Positions 16,670 through 26,462 of a stretch of DNA of 64,000 nt are shown here, piece by piece; positions within the stretch are counted from its first letter, which is position 1; the number at the start of each line of letters is the position of its first letter. A program made the position numbers and the translations under genes. The notes below the pieces were generated by a model, which did no database searches, had not been told where the DNA came from, and saw only the letters and a list, made by a program, of their open reading frames with translations. The DNA is taken from positions 1 through 64,000 of the forward strand of contig JANLPR010000108.1 in the NCBI GenBank assembly GCA_031367345.1, in the 5' to 3' direction. The stretch comes from JADKIH01 sp031367345 (GTDB taxonomy: Bacteria; Bacteroidota; Bacteroidia; AKYH767-A; 2013-40CM-41-45).

Positions 16670-18133
16670 TTAATTATTTTTTTCTACTTTACTAACTATA
16701 ACACCGTCGGCTAATGTAGTTTCAATAACATCGCCACTTTTTAACAAAGACGAAGCAGTAATAGCCACGCCATTTTTTCTAGTGATCGAATATCCTCTAG
16801 CTAATGTATTAAAGGGATCAAGTAATTTGGTTTTAGTTTCTAATAGTGTAAGGTCATTTTTGTTTCTTTCAATGTGAATATTCGCGGTCTTAAGTACTTC
16901 AACTTGATTTTGTAATTGGTTTTTACTTTTCTCCAACTGCAAATTGAATAACGTACTTAGTTGTTTAGTTGTAAAATTTAGTTTGTTTTGATTTGATAGA
17001 AATAATTGCCGACCTGGTATGGTGATAACAGCATTAATATTATGTTGAAGTAATTGTTTTTTATCTTCTAGTCCACGATTGCTAAAGGTAATAAGGAGAT
17101 TAAGTTCGGTTAATATTGTAGTCCTATTTTTTACAATTGAATTTTCTGTAGAAATTCGGAAACGCTGTAAAGTGTCAGATAGTTGGTCTTTATTTTCTTT
17201 GAGAAGGTTGTTGGTTGCAATTAGTAACAATTCCGTTGTATTATCAAGTAATCGATCGAGTGATTCAAATTTTTCAAGAAAAAAACTTGCAGCAGCAGTA
17301 GGTGTAATGCAATTTTTATGCGCAACCATTTCTGTTACGGTTTCATTTGTAGCATGACCGATTCCGGTAACGATGGGTAGTGGGAATGTCGCAATCGACT
17401 TAGCCAATGCGTATTCATCATAACAAGAAAGGCCTGTGTCGCCGGCTCCGCCACGAATCAGCGTTACTACATCGAAATCTTTTTGGCGTAGTTTAATTTT
17501 ATCGAGCGCTTTGTTGATGGTAATAATTGCGTTTTCTCCTTGAAGCGCTGCTTCGTAAAGAAAAAATTCAAATGCGTAATTTTTTGAATGATTAGTAATT
17601 GTACTTATGAAATCTTGATAACCACGACTAGTTTCAACTGAAATTATTGCAATCCGTTTTGGTAAAATTGGAAATGAGAGTTTTTTATTTTGATCGAAAA
17701 TATTTTCTTGTTTTAGACGAAGAATGGATTCGTTTTTCATCCGGGCCATTTCGCCTAGTGTGAATGCCGGCTCTACATCTACAATACTTAATGAAAAGCC
17801 ATGAATGGGATGAAAATTTACCGCACATTGAAAAAGTACTTTCATGCCTGAGTCAAGTTCCGAGCCTACAACAGAAATGAATTTTTTTTGGATGAGTTTG
17901 TATTGTTCAGACCACATGATGCCTTTGCACTGAGCTACCATGAGGCCATTATTTCGATCAGCTAATTCGATATAGCAGTGTCCACTAGCCAAATGAAGGT
18001 TCACTTTAACTAATTCACAACGAACCCAAAAGGATTTATTCTCGTATGTTTTTTTAATTACAGAACTCACACTGGCCATAATATCGGCTAGAGAATGGGT
18101 CTTTAAATTAAACGAGGAATCGGTTTCTTGCAT
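16670..18133 (-). CDS. xseA: Exodeoxyribonuclease VII large subunit
   Basis: The start is taken at 18133 (MQETDSS...). The frame is open further upstream to 18256, but the N-terminal OB-fold (about 17-115, HSLADIMASVSSVIKK, FWVRCELVKV, GHCYIELAD) begins soon after this Met, matching the family. The 487-residue product then has the catalytic domain (about 140-330, with RIAIISVETSRGYQDF, VVTLIRGGAGD, IVTGIGHATNET), a long coiled-coil insertion and the C-terminal ARGYSITRKNG segment. It is a cytoplasmic ssDNA nuclease used in recombination and repair. First gene of a four-gene run with xseB, a secreted protein and a phosphatase. Confidence 0.95.
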   Translation of the reverse strand: MQETDSSFNLKTHSLADIMASVSSVIKKTYENKSFWVRCELVKVNLHLASGHCYIELADRNNGLMVAQCKGIMWSEQYKLIQKKFISVVGSELDSGMKVLFQCAVNFHPIHGFSLSIVDVEPAFTLGEMARMKNESILRLKQENIFDQNKKLSFPILPKRIAIISVETSRGYQDFISTITNHSKNYAFEFFLYEAALQGENAIITINKALDKIKLRQKDFDVVTLIRGGAGDTGLSCYDEYALAKSIATFPLPIVTGIGHATNETVTEMVAHKNCITPTAAASFFLEKFESLDRLLDNTTELLLIATNNLLKENKDQLSDTLQRFRISTENSIVKNRTTILTELNLLITFSNRGLEDKKQLLQHNINAVITIPGRQLFLSNQNKLNFTTKQLSTLFNLQLEKSKNQLQNQVEVLKTANIHIERNKNDLTLLETKTKLLDPFNTLARGYSITRKNGVAITASSLLKSGDVIETTLADGVIVSKVEKNN

Positions 18134-18298
18134 TTTTTTGAATCTGCCCCGACAAGATGCGAAAAATGAATGAAAAGGCATTGTTAATGAGTATAAAAAA
18201 TGCAACTTTTTATTAGAAAACAGACTAAAAGAAGGTTCACCCCCATTGAGGCTCATTCTACAGAATAAAAGCTCAATTTTATGATAAATTCATCTTAT

Positions 18299-18321
18299 AA
18301 TATACATCGTATATGTATATT
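18299..18321. promoter_or_regulatory. Perfect 9-bp inverted repeat in the xseA / PHP-protein divergent region
   Basis: AATATACAT at 18299-18307 and ATGTATATT at 18313-18321 are exact reverse complements around a 5-nt spacer. The site lies 30 bp before the ATG at 18351, in the 217-bp divergent intergenic region. No T tract follows, so it is more like a protein-binding operator than a terminator. Confidence 0.45.
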
Positions 18322-18350
18322 TACTTTGTTAATCTTAAGGAACTTAGTTA

Positions 18351-21300
18351 ATGCCGTCAGTTTTTACTTTTATTAGAATTTATTCAAGATTATTCTTGTT
18401 TTTTATAGTTGTTTCTATAGGAGGTAATTCGTTTGGCCAATCGGTATTACTCGACGATTTCAATAGAGCGAATAATAATACAGTTGGAGCGCCATGGATT
18501 GAAACTGAAACGGTTGCAGGTACTGGCGCAACAATTTCCGGAAATAATTTACGATTAGCGTCTACCACATCAGGTCGTGATTTCACGAGTTATGATGTTT
18601 CAACATTGTACAATACTGTTTACTCGACCAATACCGGTTTGCTTACATGGGAGTTTAATATGCGCCAATCTCGCCTCGACCCATCAGGATTTGATGCCGG
18701 GAATTATGGAGTTGCATTTATTTTAGGATGTACATCGAGTAATTTTATGACGGGTAGCGGTTATGCAATTGTTCTTGGTAATTCCGGATCGGGTGATAAT
18801 ACGCGTCTCGTGCGCTTTGGTGCAGGAATGACGAGCAGCGCAACGCTTGCAGGTATCATTACACCAGTCAATGATTACGGATCTGAATATCTAACAATCA
18901 AAGTAACATACAACCCGGTTGGAAATATTTGGAATCTGTTTACGGCCAGTAGTACCACTGCGTTTATTGATCCAACGGTAGCCGTTTATACAAATGTTGG
19001 TAGTGCATCCGATGCAACTTATACAGGAACAGATCTGATGTATCTTGGCTGTTTATGGAATCACGCTTCAGGCGCTGCCGAAGCTGCGTTGTTCGATAAT
19101 ATCAGAATTCCATCAGCATGTATATTAGATGCAGAGCCAACAATATCTTCTAGCGCTTTATCTTTTTCTGCTGTTGGTGCAAATTCAATGACATTAAATT
19201 GGACACGAGGGAATGGCACAGAATGTATTATTATAGCTAGAAGCGGTAGTGCAGTAACGGCAACTCCAACAGATGGAGCAGTGTATTCAACAAACACAAT
19301 TTTCGGAAGTGGTACACAAATCTCAGCAGGACAATATCTTGTTTACAGTGGATCGGGAACTTCGGCAACCATTACCGGATTAAGTGCAACGACTACATAC
19401 TATTTTTCAATTTTTGAGTTTAATGGAACAGGTTGTACAGCGAATTTTTTGAATACAAGTCCGGCAACCGGATCTACTACCACCATTGGATGCGTGCTTG
19501 CATCCGAGCCAACAATTCCTTCGAGCGCAGTAAGCGTTACTGCCACAAATCCAAATAGCTTAAAATTGAATTGGACAAGAGGCAACGGATCCTATTGTAT
19601 TGTTGTTTGTCGTGGCGGTGGAATAATTACATCCTTACCTGTAGACGGAATAGCGTATGCAGCAAATGCAACGTATGGTTTAGGTAGCACAACAGCTCCA
19701 GGCGATTATGTAGTTTATTCCGGAACTTCAAATACAGTTACCGTCTTAGGATTAATGCCTGGCACATCTTACTTTTTTTCCGTTTTTGAAATGAATGGAA
19801 CCGGATGTAATACCAATTATCTCACGAGTCCGGCTTCAACTTCGGGAACTACTACATCAGTTGTATCGTACAGTTCTTATTTTGGAACACTTCATACTCA
19901 CACCGCTTATTCAGATGGTGACTTAGATGGCTATTGTCCGGGTGCAGGAAGTGCAACATGTTGTTACGGGGTAGGCCGCACAGCGAACAATTATAATTTC
20001 ATGGGCATTTCGGACCACAATCATAATGAAGGGCCGGTAATGACACCGGCAAAATATGCGAGTGGATTATCGGAAGCAACTGCTTACACTACGGCTAATC
20101 CTACATTTGCTGCTTTGTATGGAATGGAATGGGGGACAATTTCTACCGGAGGTCACGTAGCCATTTATGGAGTGAATCAATTGCTAGGTTGGAACTCGGG
20201 CAACTACGATGTTTATGTAGCAAAGGGAGATTATAATAGCTTGTTCAATATTGTAGCCAATACTTCAGGAGCTTTTGCCACGCTTTGTCACCCAAACACA
20301 ACTGACTTTAATAATTTATTAGGATCAGGATTTAATCAGACCTACGATAACGCAATCGTTGGTGTAGCGTTAAGAAACGGTCCGTATAATTCTATGAATA
20401 CGACGTATTCTGATCCTGCAGCAAGTAATACTATTTCTTATTGGCATACACTTTTATCAAAAGGGTATCATCTCGGACCAACCATAGACTTGGATAATCA
20501 CAATTCGGTAACTATGGGTAAATCGAGTCAGGGTCGTACAGTCGTATTAGCTCCATCATTGAGTCCTTCAAATGTGATGGAGGCTATGAGGAATATGCGT
20601 TTTTATGCTTCAGAAGACTTTAACTTAAATGTGAATTACAACATCAATGGAATTTTTCCAATGGGAAGTATTGTTACACAAACGGTAAACCCTACACTTA
20701 ATGTTAGTACTGCTGATGGCGATGGCGAAACGACTACAACAATAAAAATATATTACGGAGTTCCCGGAAGTGGAACCCTACCAACGGTACTGACCTCAGC
20801 AAGTGCGTCGTCATTAACTTATACGCACATATTTGGTTCCGGAACTTATTATTATTATGCAGAGATCACACAGGCAGATGGTCAGAAAGCGTATACGTCT
20901 CCAATTTGGTACACTAAAATTATTACACCATTGCCGATTGAGTTATTGTCATTTGATGGAAGTTATACTTCTTCCGGAAATGAATTGCAGTGGATAACAG
21001 CTTCAGAAATTAACAATGATTATTTTAATCTGGAAAGAAGCCTTGACGGAGAAAATTTTTCTACGATAGCTAAAATAAAAGGAGCAGGAAATAGCACTAA
21101 AAACAATGAGTATAGTTTTTTAGATGTATGGGCTCCAAGTGGTGTAAATTATTATCGATTAAAACAAACAGATTATGATAGCAAATTTACGTATTCCAAT
21201 ATAGTTGCAATTCGTTCTTTGAGCCGCGACGAATTATTTTTAGTGTATCCAAACCCATCCAACGGAAGTTTTATGGTTACAGTAAGTGATTTTTATAATG

Positions 21301-21473
21301 AAGGGTATGGTTTAAAAATCACCAATTCTGTAGGACAAGTTGTTTATTCGCTCGAGAATAGTACTGAAGGGCAATTGAAACTTCAACCTAACTTAAGAGA
21401 TGGCATGTATACACTCAGTTTAATCATCAATAAGCAAGTCTATAACAAAAAGCTAATTATTAATTCGAAATAA
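18351..21473 (+). CDS. Secreted T9SS protein with PHP metallo-phosphoesterase domain
   Basis: 1040 residues. Signal peptide (about 1-29, NSFG|QSVLL); LamG/concanavalin-like beta domain (about 31-255); two FN3-like repeats (about 262-377 and 385-500, both with LNWTRGNG); PHP domain (about 508-780) with HTHTAYSDG (His515, His517), GISDHNH (Asp555, His556), GMEWG (Glu593), GGHVAIYG (His602), TLCHPN (His647) and DLDNHN near 720. These are the expected metal ligands, so it is probably an active phosphoesterase of the CehA/McbA-like type. It ends in a type A sorting domain (about 964-1040, VYPNPSNG). A secreted enzyme that may release phosphate from organic phosphoesters; substrate unknown. Confidence 0.85.
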   Translation: MPSVFTFIRIYSRLFLFFIVVSIGGNSFGQSVLLDDFNRANNNTVGAPWIETETVAGTGATISGNNLRLASTTSGRDFTSYDVSTLYNTVYSTNTGLLTWEFNMRQSRLDPSGFDAGNYGVAFILGCTSSNFMTGSGYAIVLGNSGSGDNTRLVRFGAGMTSSATLAGIITPVNDYGSEYLTIKVTYNPVGNIWNLFTASSTTAFIDPTVAVYTNVGSASDATYTGTDLMYLGCLWNHASGAAEAALFDNIRIPSACILDAEPTISSSALSFSAVGANSMTLNWTRGNGTECIIIARSGSAVTATPTDGAVYSTNTIFGSGTQISAGQYLVYSGSGTSATITGLSATTTYYFSIFEFNGTGCTANFLNTSPATGSTTTIGCVLASEPTIPSSAVSVTATNPNSLKLNWTRGNGSYCIVVCRGGGIITSLPVDGIAYAANATYGLGSTTAPGDYVVYSGTSNTVTVLGLMPGTSYFFSVFEMNGTGCNTNYLTSPASTSGTTTSVVSYSSYFGTLHTHTAYSDGDLDGYCPGAGSATCCYGVGRTANNYNFMGISDHNHNEGPVMTPAKYASGLSEATAYTTANPTFAALYGMEWGTISTGGHVAIYGVNQLLGWNSGNYDVYVAKGDYNSLFNIVANTSGAFATLCHPNTTDFNNLLGSGFNQTYDNAIVGVALRNGPYNSMNTTYSDPAASNTISYWHTLLSKGYHLGPTIDLDNHNSVTMGKSSQGRTVVLAPSLSPSNVMEAMRNMRFYASEDFNLNVNYNINGIFPMGSIVTQTVNPTLNVSTADGDGETTTTIKIYYGVPGSGTLPTVLTSASASSLTYTHIFGSGTYYYYAEITQADGQKAYTSPIWYTKIITPLPIELLSFDGSYTSSGNELQWITASEINNDYFNLERSLDGENFSTIAKIKGAGNSTKNNEYSFLDVWAPSGVNYYRLKQTDYDSKFTYSNIVAIRSLSRDELFLVYPNPSNGSFMVTVSDFYNEGYGLKITNSVGQVVYSLENSTEGQLKLQPNLRDGMYTLSLIINKQVYNKKLIINSK

Positions 21474-21642
21474 ATTTTCTTTCACAGCGGAGTTTGTTTT
21501 AGAAGTTATTTTATTGAAAATATATTTTCATTTAAGCAATTTAATCGTCGTAATTGGAAACAAAAACCGATTAGATGAGTAAAGAGAATATTAAATATGG
21601 TTGGCTTTTAGTAGCAAACCTTTCATAGATATTCACACACCA

Positions 21643-23682
21643 ATGGGCAAACATTTCCTCTTTCTACTTTCTTTCATAGGCTTACTCCTTTTCAAGCAGA
21701 CATCTGTTTTAGCAATTGCCAACGAGCCGTGGGTGCAATCACTTTCAATCACCTCGAGTGCCGGGGCTTGTAATGAAATCAATATTTCAGTTGTTCCTGG
21801 AGATGGTGCAAGGCGAATAGTAATTGTAAGAGCCGGAGCACCTGTAAGTGTTGTGCCGGTAGATGGCACAGGATATAATGGTGGTTCGATCTATGGTACT
21901 GGTACTAATATGGGGAATGGCAATTTTGTAGTATTCAGTGGAAGTGGAAATGCTACAACGATTAATGGATTTGATGGTGGTGCTCAATATTTTTTCGCAT
22001 CGTTCGAATTCAATGGTGTAGGATCTAATTCGAATTATTTAACAAGTGGATCACCAATAGATAGTGCAATTGCGCCCGGAATTTCTATGACGGTTTTATC
22101 TTCTTCAGGCGACATTTGTCAAGGTAGTAGCGTGCAACTTCAAGCTGCAGGTGCTGTAACTTATGAATGGTCTCCTACGTCTACTTTGTCTGATTCAACC
22201 GGATCCATTGTTACCGCAACTCCACTTTCAACTACTACTTACATTGTGCTAGGCACTGATGCTAACGGATGTCAGGATACGAAATCGTTAAACATTATTG
22301 TGAATACTCCGCCGGCTGTTTCTCTTAGTTCATTCCAAAGTATTTGTATCAATGAAGGTGTTGTCACATTATCAGGTGGAGCTCCGGTTGGTGGAACTTA
22401 TTCCGGATCTGGAATTTCAAACGGTCAATTAAATCCGGTAATTGCCGGTCCGGGAACGCTCGCTATCGACTATACTTACACTAATATTCATGGTTGCACT
22501 GCTACGGCCTCAAGTACTATACAAATAAAAAATGCGCCGGTTGTAACTCTTGGAAATTTTAATGCTATGTGTATAGACGGATCTCCTATTGCACTTAGCG
22601 GAGGCTCTCCAATGGGTGGAACGTATTCTGGTACTGCTGTCAATGGACAAGGTGTCTTTAGTCCGGTGAATGCAGGACTAGGAACTCATTCAATAAAATA
22701 CATTGTGTCAGCGCAAGGCTGCTCTGATACTTCTGTTTCATCGATCACTGTTAATCCCTTGCCTGTAGTTTCTTTTGCAACTTTATCGCCAACTTGTTTA
22801 AATACCACTCCATTTAATTTAAGCGGCGGAACACCTGTAGGTGGAAATTATACCGGTATAGGAATAGTCAGTAATCAATTTCGTCCTGCTGTTGCAGGTG
22901 TTGGAACGGTATTTTTAACTTACACGTATACCAATTCCAATGGTTGTACTGCTTCCGATACGTCTGCATTAAGAGTGAATGGATTGCCAACCGTTACGTT
23001 CTCTACATTGAATGCCGTTTGTGCAAATACAGGTCCTGTAAATCTAACGCAAGGTTCTCCTGCCGGTGGAGTGTATAGCGGACTTGGCATTGGCGGAAAT
23101 ACTTTTTACACTGGTATTGCAGGGCCGGGAACTCATCCGCTGGTGTATACTTATCGCGACAATAATAACTGTTCAAACAGTGCAACACAAAATATTACTG
23201 TCAATGATATTCCTGCCGTAAATCTTGGTCGTGATACATTGATTTGTTCTGATGCATCTATTACTCTCAACGGTGGAAACTGGTCAAGTTATAATTGGTC
23301 TAACGGAGCAACTGCTCCCACAATTCATCTTGACACAGCCGGTCGAGGCATAGGAACCTTCCGATTTATTTTATTGGCAACAAATCAATTTACATGTGCA
23401 AATAGAGATACGGTCTTTGTTACCTTCGATGTGTGCAGCAAAATTGTTAACCAAGAACTTTCTAATTTGAATGCTTTTCCTAACCCTTTTTCAGAATCAA
23501 TTCAATTATCCTACTATGATAAATACGATGTTTTTGTTTTTGATATAACCGGGAAATTGGTGTTTGAAAAGAAAGACGTTAGTTCATTGCTTACTTTTGG
23601 AAATGAATTGAAAGTTGGTGTTTACTTAGTTAAACTAGTGACAAGCAAAGGGGAATATAAAAAAATAGTTGTTAAAGAGTAG
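21643..23682 (+). CDS. Secreted T9SS protein with tandem Cys-containing Ig/PKD-like repeats
   Basis: The start is placed at ATG 21643 (MGKHFLFLLSFIGLLLF, signal peptide ending near LAIA). A TTG 42 bp upstream is in frame but would precede the signal. The 679-residue product has an N-terminal FN3-like module (about 28-145), one Ig-like module (about 148-225), then four near-identical repeats of about 75 residues (about 226-530). The repeat consensus is Cys, LSGGxPxGGxYSG, GxGxxYTYT, then GCT. It ends with a type A sorting domain (about 610-679, AFPNPFSES). Probably a surface stalk or adhesin. It lies 170 bp after the PHP gene, same strand. Confidence 0.82.
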   Translation: MGKHFLFLLSFIGLLLFKQTSVLAIANEPWVQSLSITSSAGACNEINISVVPGDGARRIVIVRAGAPVSVVPVDGTGYNGGSIYGTGTNMGNGNFVVFSGSGNATTINGFDGGAQYFFASFEFNGVGSNSNYLTSGSPIDSAIAPGISMTVLSSSGDICQGSSVQLQAAGAVTYEWSPTSTLSDSTGSIVTATPLSTTTYIVLGTDANGCQDTKSLNIIVNTPPAVSLSSFQSICINEGVVTLSGGAPVGGTYSGSGISNGQLNPVIAGPGTLAIDYTYTNIHGCTATASSTIQIKNAPVVTLGNFNAMCIDGSPIALSGGSPMGGTYSGTAVNGQGVFSPVNAGLGTHSIKYIVSAQGCSDTSVSSITVNPLPVVSFATLSPTCLNTTPFNLSGGTPVGGNYTGIGIVSNQFRPAVAGVGTVFLTYTYTNSNGCTASDTSALRVNGLPTVTFSTLNAVCANTGPVNLTQGSPAGGVYSGLGIGGNTFYTGIAGPGTHPLVYTYRDNNNCSNSATQNITVNDIPAVNLGRDTLICSDASITLNGGNWSSYNWSNGATAPTIHLDTAGRGIGTFRFILLATNQFTCANRDTVFVTFDVCSKIVNQELSNLNAFPNPFSESIQLSYYDKYDVFVFDITGKLVFEKKDVSSLLTFGNELKVGVYLVKLVTSKGEYKKIVVKE

Positions 23683-23748
23683 AAAAACGTTTTCAACCGA
23701 CCCCCAAAAAACCGTTAGTAAATCTTTCTTAAGAGTCAAAAAAAACTC

Positions 23749-23778
23749 TTGCAAAATTGATTCGCTCATATATCTTTG
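23749..23778 (+). promoter_or_regulatory. Bacteroidota-type promoter
   Basis: TTG at 23749-23751, a 19-bp spacer, then TATCTTTG at 23771-23778, an exact match to the TTG-N19-TAnnTTTG consensus. Transcription would start near 23783-23785, about 15 nt before ATG 23799. This rules out the longer in-frame N-terminus that begins at 23757. Confidence 0.75.
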
Positions 23779-23798
23779 CGATAAGCAGGGATAAAAAA

Positions 23799-24158
23799 AT
23801 GGTTAAACTAAATCTCACAGAACAGGAAACACTTTTGATGAAAAGGGTTTGCGAATTACAACTAGATTCTTTCGATCGAATTCTTAGCGGTCACCGTGAA
23901 TTTGATATAGAAGAAAAATTAAAGGAGCATCAGGTAAGTGAGCCCGAATTAAAAGAGATGATCACCGAAGTGGTAAAGCAATACATGGTGATCTGTCATA
24001 AACCAGAAACGCTCTTTCATCAAAACGCCGACTTGCTTGGAAATTTTAGAGATGCACTTGATTTTAATATCGAATCGCTTCCCGATCATAGCAACCATAT
24101 TCCCACTTTGTTGAATAAGATCGATTATGCAATGTTTATTGCTCAACATAAGAACTAG
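23799..24158 (+). CDS. Small cytoplasmic protein of unknown function
   Basis: 119 residues, acidic and mostly helical (LTEQETLLMKRVCELQL, EFDIEEKLKEHQV, ELKEMITEVVKQYMVI). No signal peptide or membrane segment. The start is chosen from the strong promoter immediately upstream. I do not recognise a family. It contains two Cys and several His but no ordered metal motif. It stands alone between two large T9SS cargo genes, with its own promoter, so is probably not part of their function. Confidence 0.7.
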   Translation: MVKLNLTEQETLLMKRVCELQLDSFDRILSGHREFDIEEKLKEHQVSEPELKEMITEVVKQYMVICHKPETLFHQNADLLGNFRDALDFNIESLPDHSNHIPTLLNKIDYAMFIAQHKN

Positions 24159-24241
24159 TTCTTAGTTTTTCTCATAGGTAAATTGTTTATAATTTAAGAC
24201 GGCCCGATTTTTTGTAGCTATAAAACCGGTACTTTTACTCA

Positions 24242-26455
24242 ATGAAAAAGTATATCGGCGTAATTATTCTGTTTCTCTTTGCCAATTCGGTATCAGCGCA
24301 GTTTTATTTTAATAGAGATGTTTCTATTCCTGTAACCAACAGCGGTGTTCCATTAAGAATGCCATGGACAGGCGGCCTAAATTTTCCATTGTTTTCGCAA
24401 ATCGATTTTAACCACGACGGATTGCAAGATCTTTTTGTTTTTGACAGAAGCGATAATCGAGTAACTACCTATCTCAATAATGGTAATGCTGGAACTACAT
24501 GCTGGGAATATGCACCTGAATACGAAAATGCTTTTCCTCGAATGAATGGCTGGGCGTTTTTATACGACTATAATTGCGATGGAAAACCGGATCTTTTTAC
24601 AGTAGGTTTTCGGAACAATAGTATTTCTCAATATGTAAATGATTCGCCTCTTGGTGGATTGCATTTTAGTCTAGTAGATTCTGCTATGCTTATGGATGGC
24701 GGAATTGGTGGGCCTACTAATATTTTTGCTAGCGGATTGTTAATGCCCAATTTTAACGACATCGATAACGATGGCGATATGGATATTATAGGTCAGCAAT
24801 TTCAATGTGTAGGATCATTCGCATATTACAAAAATTATTCGATGGAAGATTATGGTGTTTGTGATTCTCTAAATGATTATAGTCTCGAAACTAATTCGTG
24901 GGGAAAATTTGCTTTAAGGTCAGGAGTGTTCAGCGTTGTATCAATTGGGTTTTACAATATCAACTGTTTTAGTTCCGGGCAGCCGTCGTACGATATGTCA
25001 GCCGCTGCACCAATGGACGATACCTTTGCGAATATTTTTACGATCGATATTGATGGTGATGGTGATAAAGATGCATTGATTGGTGATTCGCAAACTCATA
25101 ATAGTTTACTTGCAATAAATGGCGGCGATCCTAATGTAGCTTTTGTAACGGGTCAAGATTCTATGTTTCCGAATTATAATGTGCCGGTCGATCTTCAGTC
25201 GTTTACTATGCATTCGTATGTTGACGTAGACAATGACAATATTCGTGACTTGATTGTCTCGAACTACGAATATGAAAATAATCGTGGTTGTTATTTTTAT
25301 AAAAACATTGGTACGGATGCTTCGCCGGTATTTTCTTATAATCAGAATGATTTTATGCAAGATCAGATGATCGATGTAGGCGATGCGGCTTCGCCGGTTC
25401 TTTACGACTACAATAATGATGGCCTGCTTGATCTTATCATCGGCAATAAATCCAAAACTACGAGTCCTACATTGTACACCTCCGGCCTTACGCTCTATAA
25501 AAATATCGGAACAATAAATAATCCAGCGTTTGAATTTGTTACCGACGATTTTGCAGGCTTAGTTGCAAGCCAATATGTAGGTAAATTATCTCCTGCATTT
25601 GGAGATATAGACGGAGACGGTGATCAAGACATGTTACTTGGCTATAATACCGGAAAAATTATTTATTACAAAAATGACGGAGGGAATTTTGTTTTGAATA
25701 CAACTAATTACATGAGTATTGATGTTGGAAATGCTTCCTCGATACAGATCTTCGATGTTAACCGAGATGGATTACTCGATTTAATAGTAGGAGAACAAAA
25801 CGGTTTATTGAATTATTTTGAGAATGTAGGAACAAGCACATCTGCGCTTTTTGCTGTTTCGCCAACGGTATCTCCATTTGGCAATATCTTATTGAATGTT
25901 ACACCTACAATTGATGGCTTCACAACATCGCATGTGTTTCGTCAAAATAACGATACGAAAATGTTAGTGTCAAATATGAATGGGGAAGTTATGCTTTATG
26001 GAAATATTGATAGCAATGTAACAGGCACATTTACTTTTCTGGATACTATAGCTACTAAGTATGCCGGCAATCGATATGGATATCTGACTTCACTGGGCGG
26101 TGGTGATTTGAATGGTGATGGAAGAGAAGATATGGTGCTTGGTTTTTATGCAGGAGGAGTACAGATTTCTTTTCAAAGTCAGTTAAACGAAATAATTTCT
26201 TTAAGAACGAAGAATATACTTGATGTTTTTCCAAATCCTTCAAATGGAGAATTTGTGCTGAAGATGATAACGAAAGAAAGTAAAGTTCCATTTGACATTG
26301 TTGATGTACAAGGAAAAAAAGTTTTTGATGGACAATTAATCGATGGCTATTCTGTTGTTAAATTGCCGCACATTTCACCCGGTATTTATTTTCTCAAAGT
26401 ATTTTCTCCGGCCAATAATCAACTGATTAAAGTTGTTGTAACTGAAAATAACTAA
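24242..26455 (+). CDS. Secreted T9SS protein with FG-GAP/VCBS repeats
   Basis: 737 residues with a signal peptide (about 1-20, SVSA|QFYF). The body is a series of FG-GAP/VCBS blades with calcium-loop motifs of the DxDxDG type: DFNHDGLQDLFVF, DYNCDGKPDLF, DIDNDGDMDI, DIDGDGDKDALIG, DYNNDGLLDLIIG, DIDGDGDQDMLLG, DVNRDGLLDLIVG and DLNGDGREDMVLG. These form a calcium-stabilised beta-propeller, as in integrin-alpha-like surface proteins. The C-terminus is a type A sorting domain (about 660-737, VFPNPSNGEF). Probably exported adhesin or binding protein. The methyltransferase gene begins 8 bp downstream. Confidence 0.87.
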   Translation: MKKYIGVIILFLFANSVSAQFYFNRDVSIPVTNSGVPLRMPWTGGLNFPLFSQIDFNHDGLQDLFVFDRSDNRVTTYLNNGNAGTTCWEYAPEYENAFPRMNGWAFLYDYNCDGKPDLFTVGFRNNSISQYVNDSPLGGLHFSLVDSAMLMDGGIGGPTNIFASGLLMPNFNDIDNDGDMDIIGQQFQCVGSFAYYKNYSMEDYGVCDSLNDYSLETNSWGKFALRSGVFSVVSIGFYNINCFSSGQPSYDMSAAAPMDDTFANIFTIDIDGDGDKDALIGDSQTHNSLLAINGGDPNVAFVTGQDSMFPNYNVPVDLQSFTMHSYVDVDNDNIRDLIVSNYEYENNRGCYFYKNIGTDASPVFSYNQNDFMQDQMIDVGDAASPVLYDYNNDGLLDLIIGNKSKTTSPTLYTSGLTLYKNIGTINNPAFEFVTDDFAGLVASQYVGKLSPAFGDIDGDGDQDMLLGYNTGKIIYYKNDGGNFVLNTTNYMSIDVGNASSIQIFDVNRDGLLDLIVGEQNGLLNYFENVGTSTSALFAVSPTVSPFGNILLNVTPTIDGFTTSHVFRQNNDTKMLVSNMNGEVMLYGNIDSNVTGTFTFLDTIATKYAGNRYGYLTSLGGGDLNGDGREDMVLGFYAGGVQISFQSQLNEIISLRTKNILDVFPNPSNGEFVLKMITKESKVPFDIVDVQGKKVFDGQLIDGYSVVKLPHISPGIYFLKVFSPANNQLIKVVVTENN

Positions 26456-26462
26456 GGTCTGA

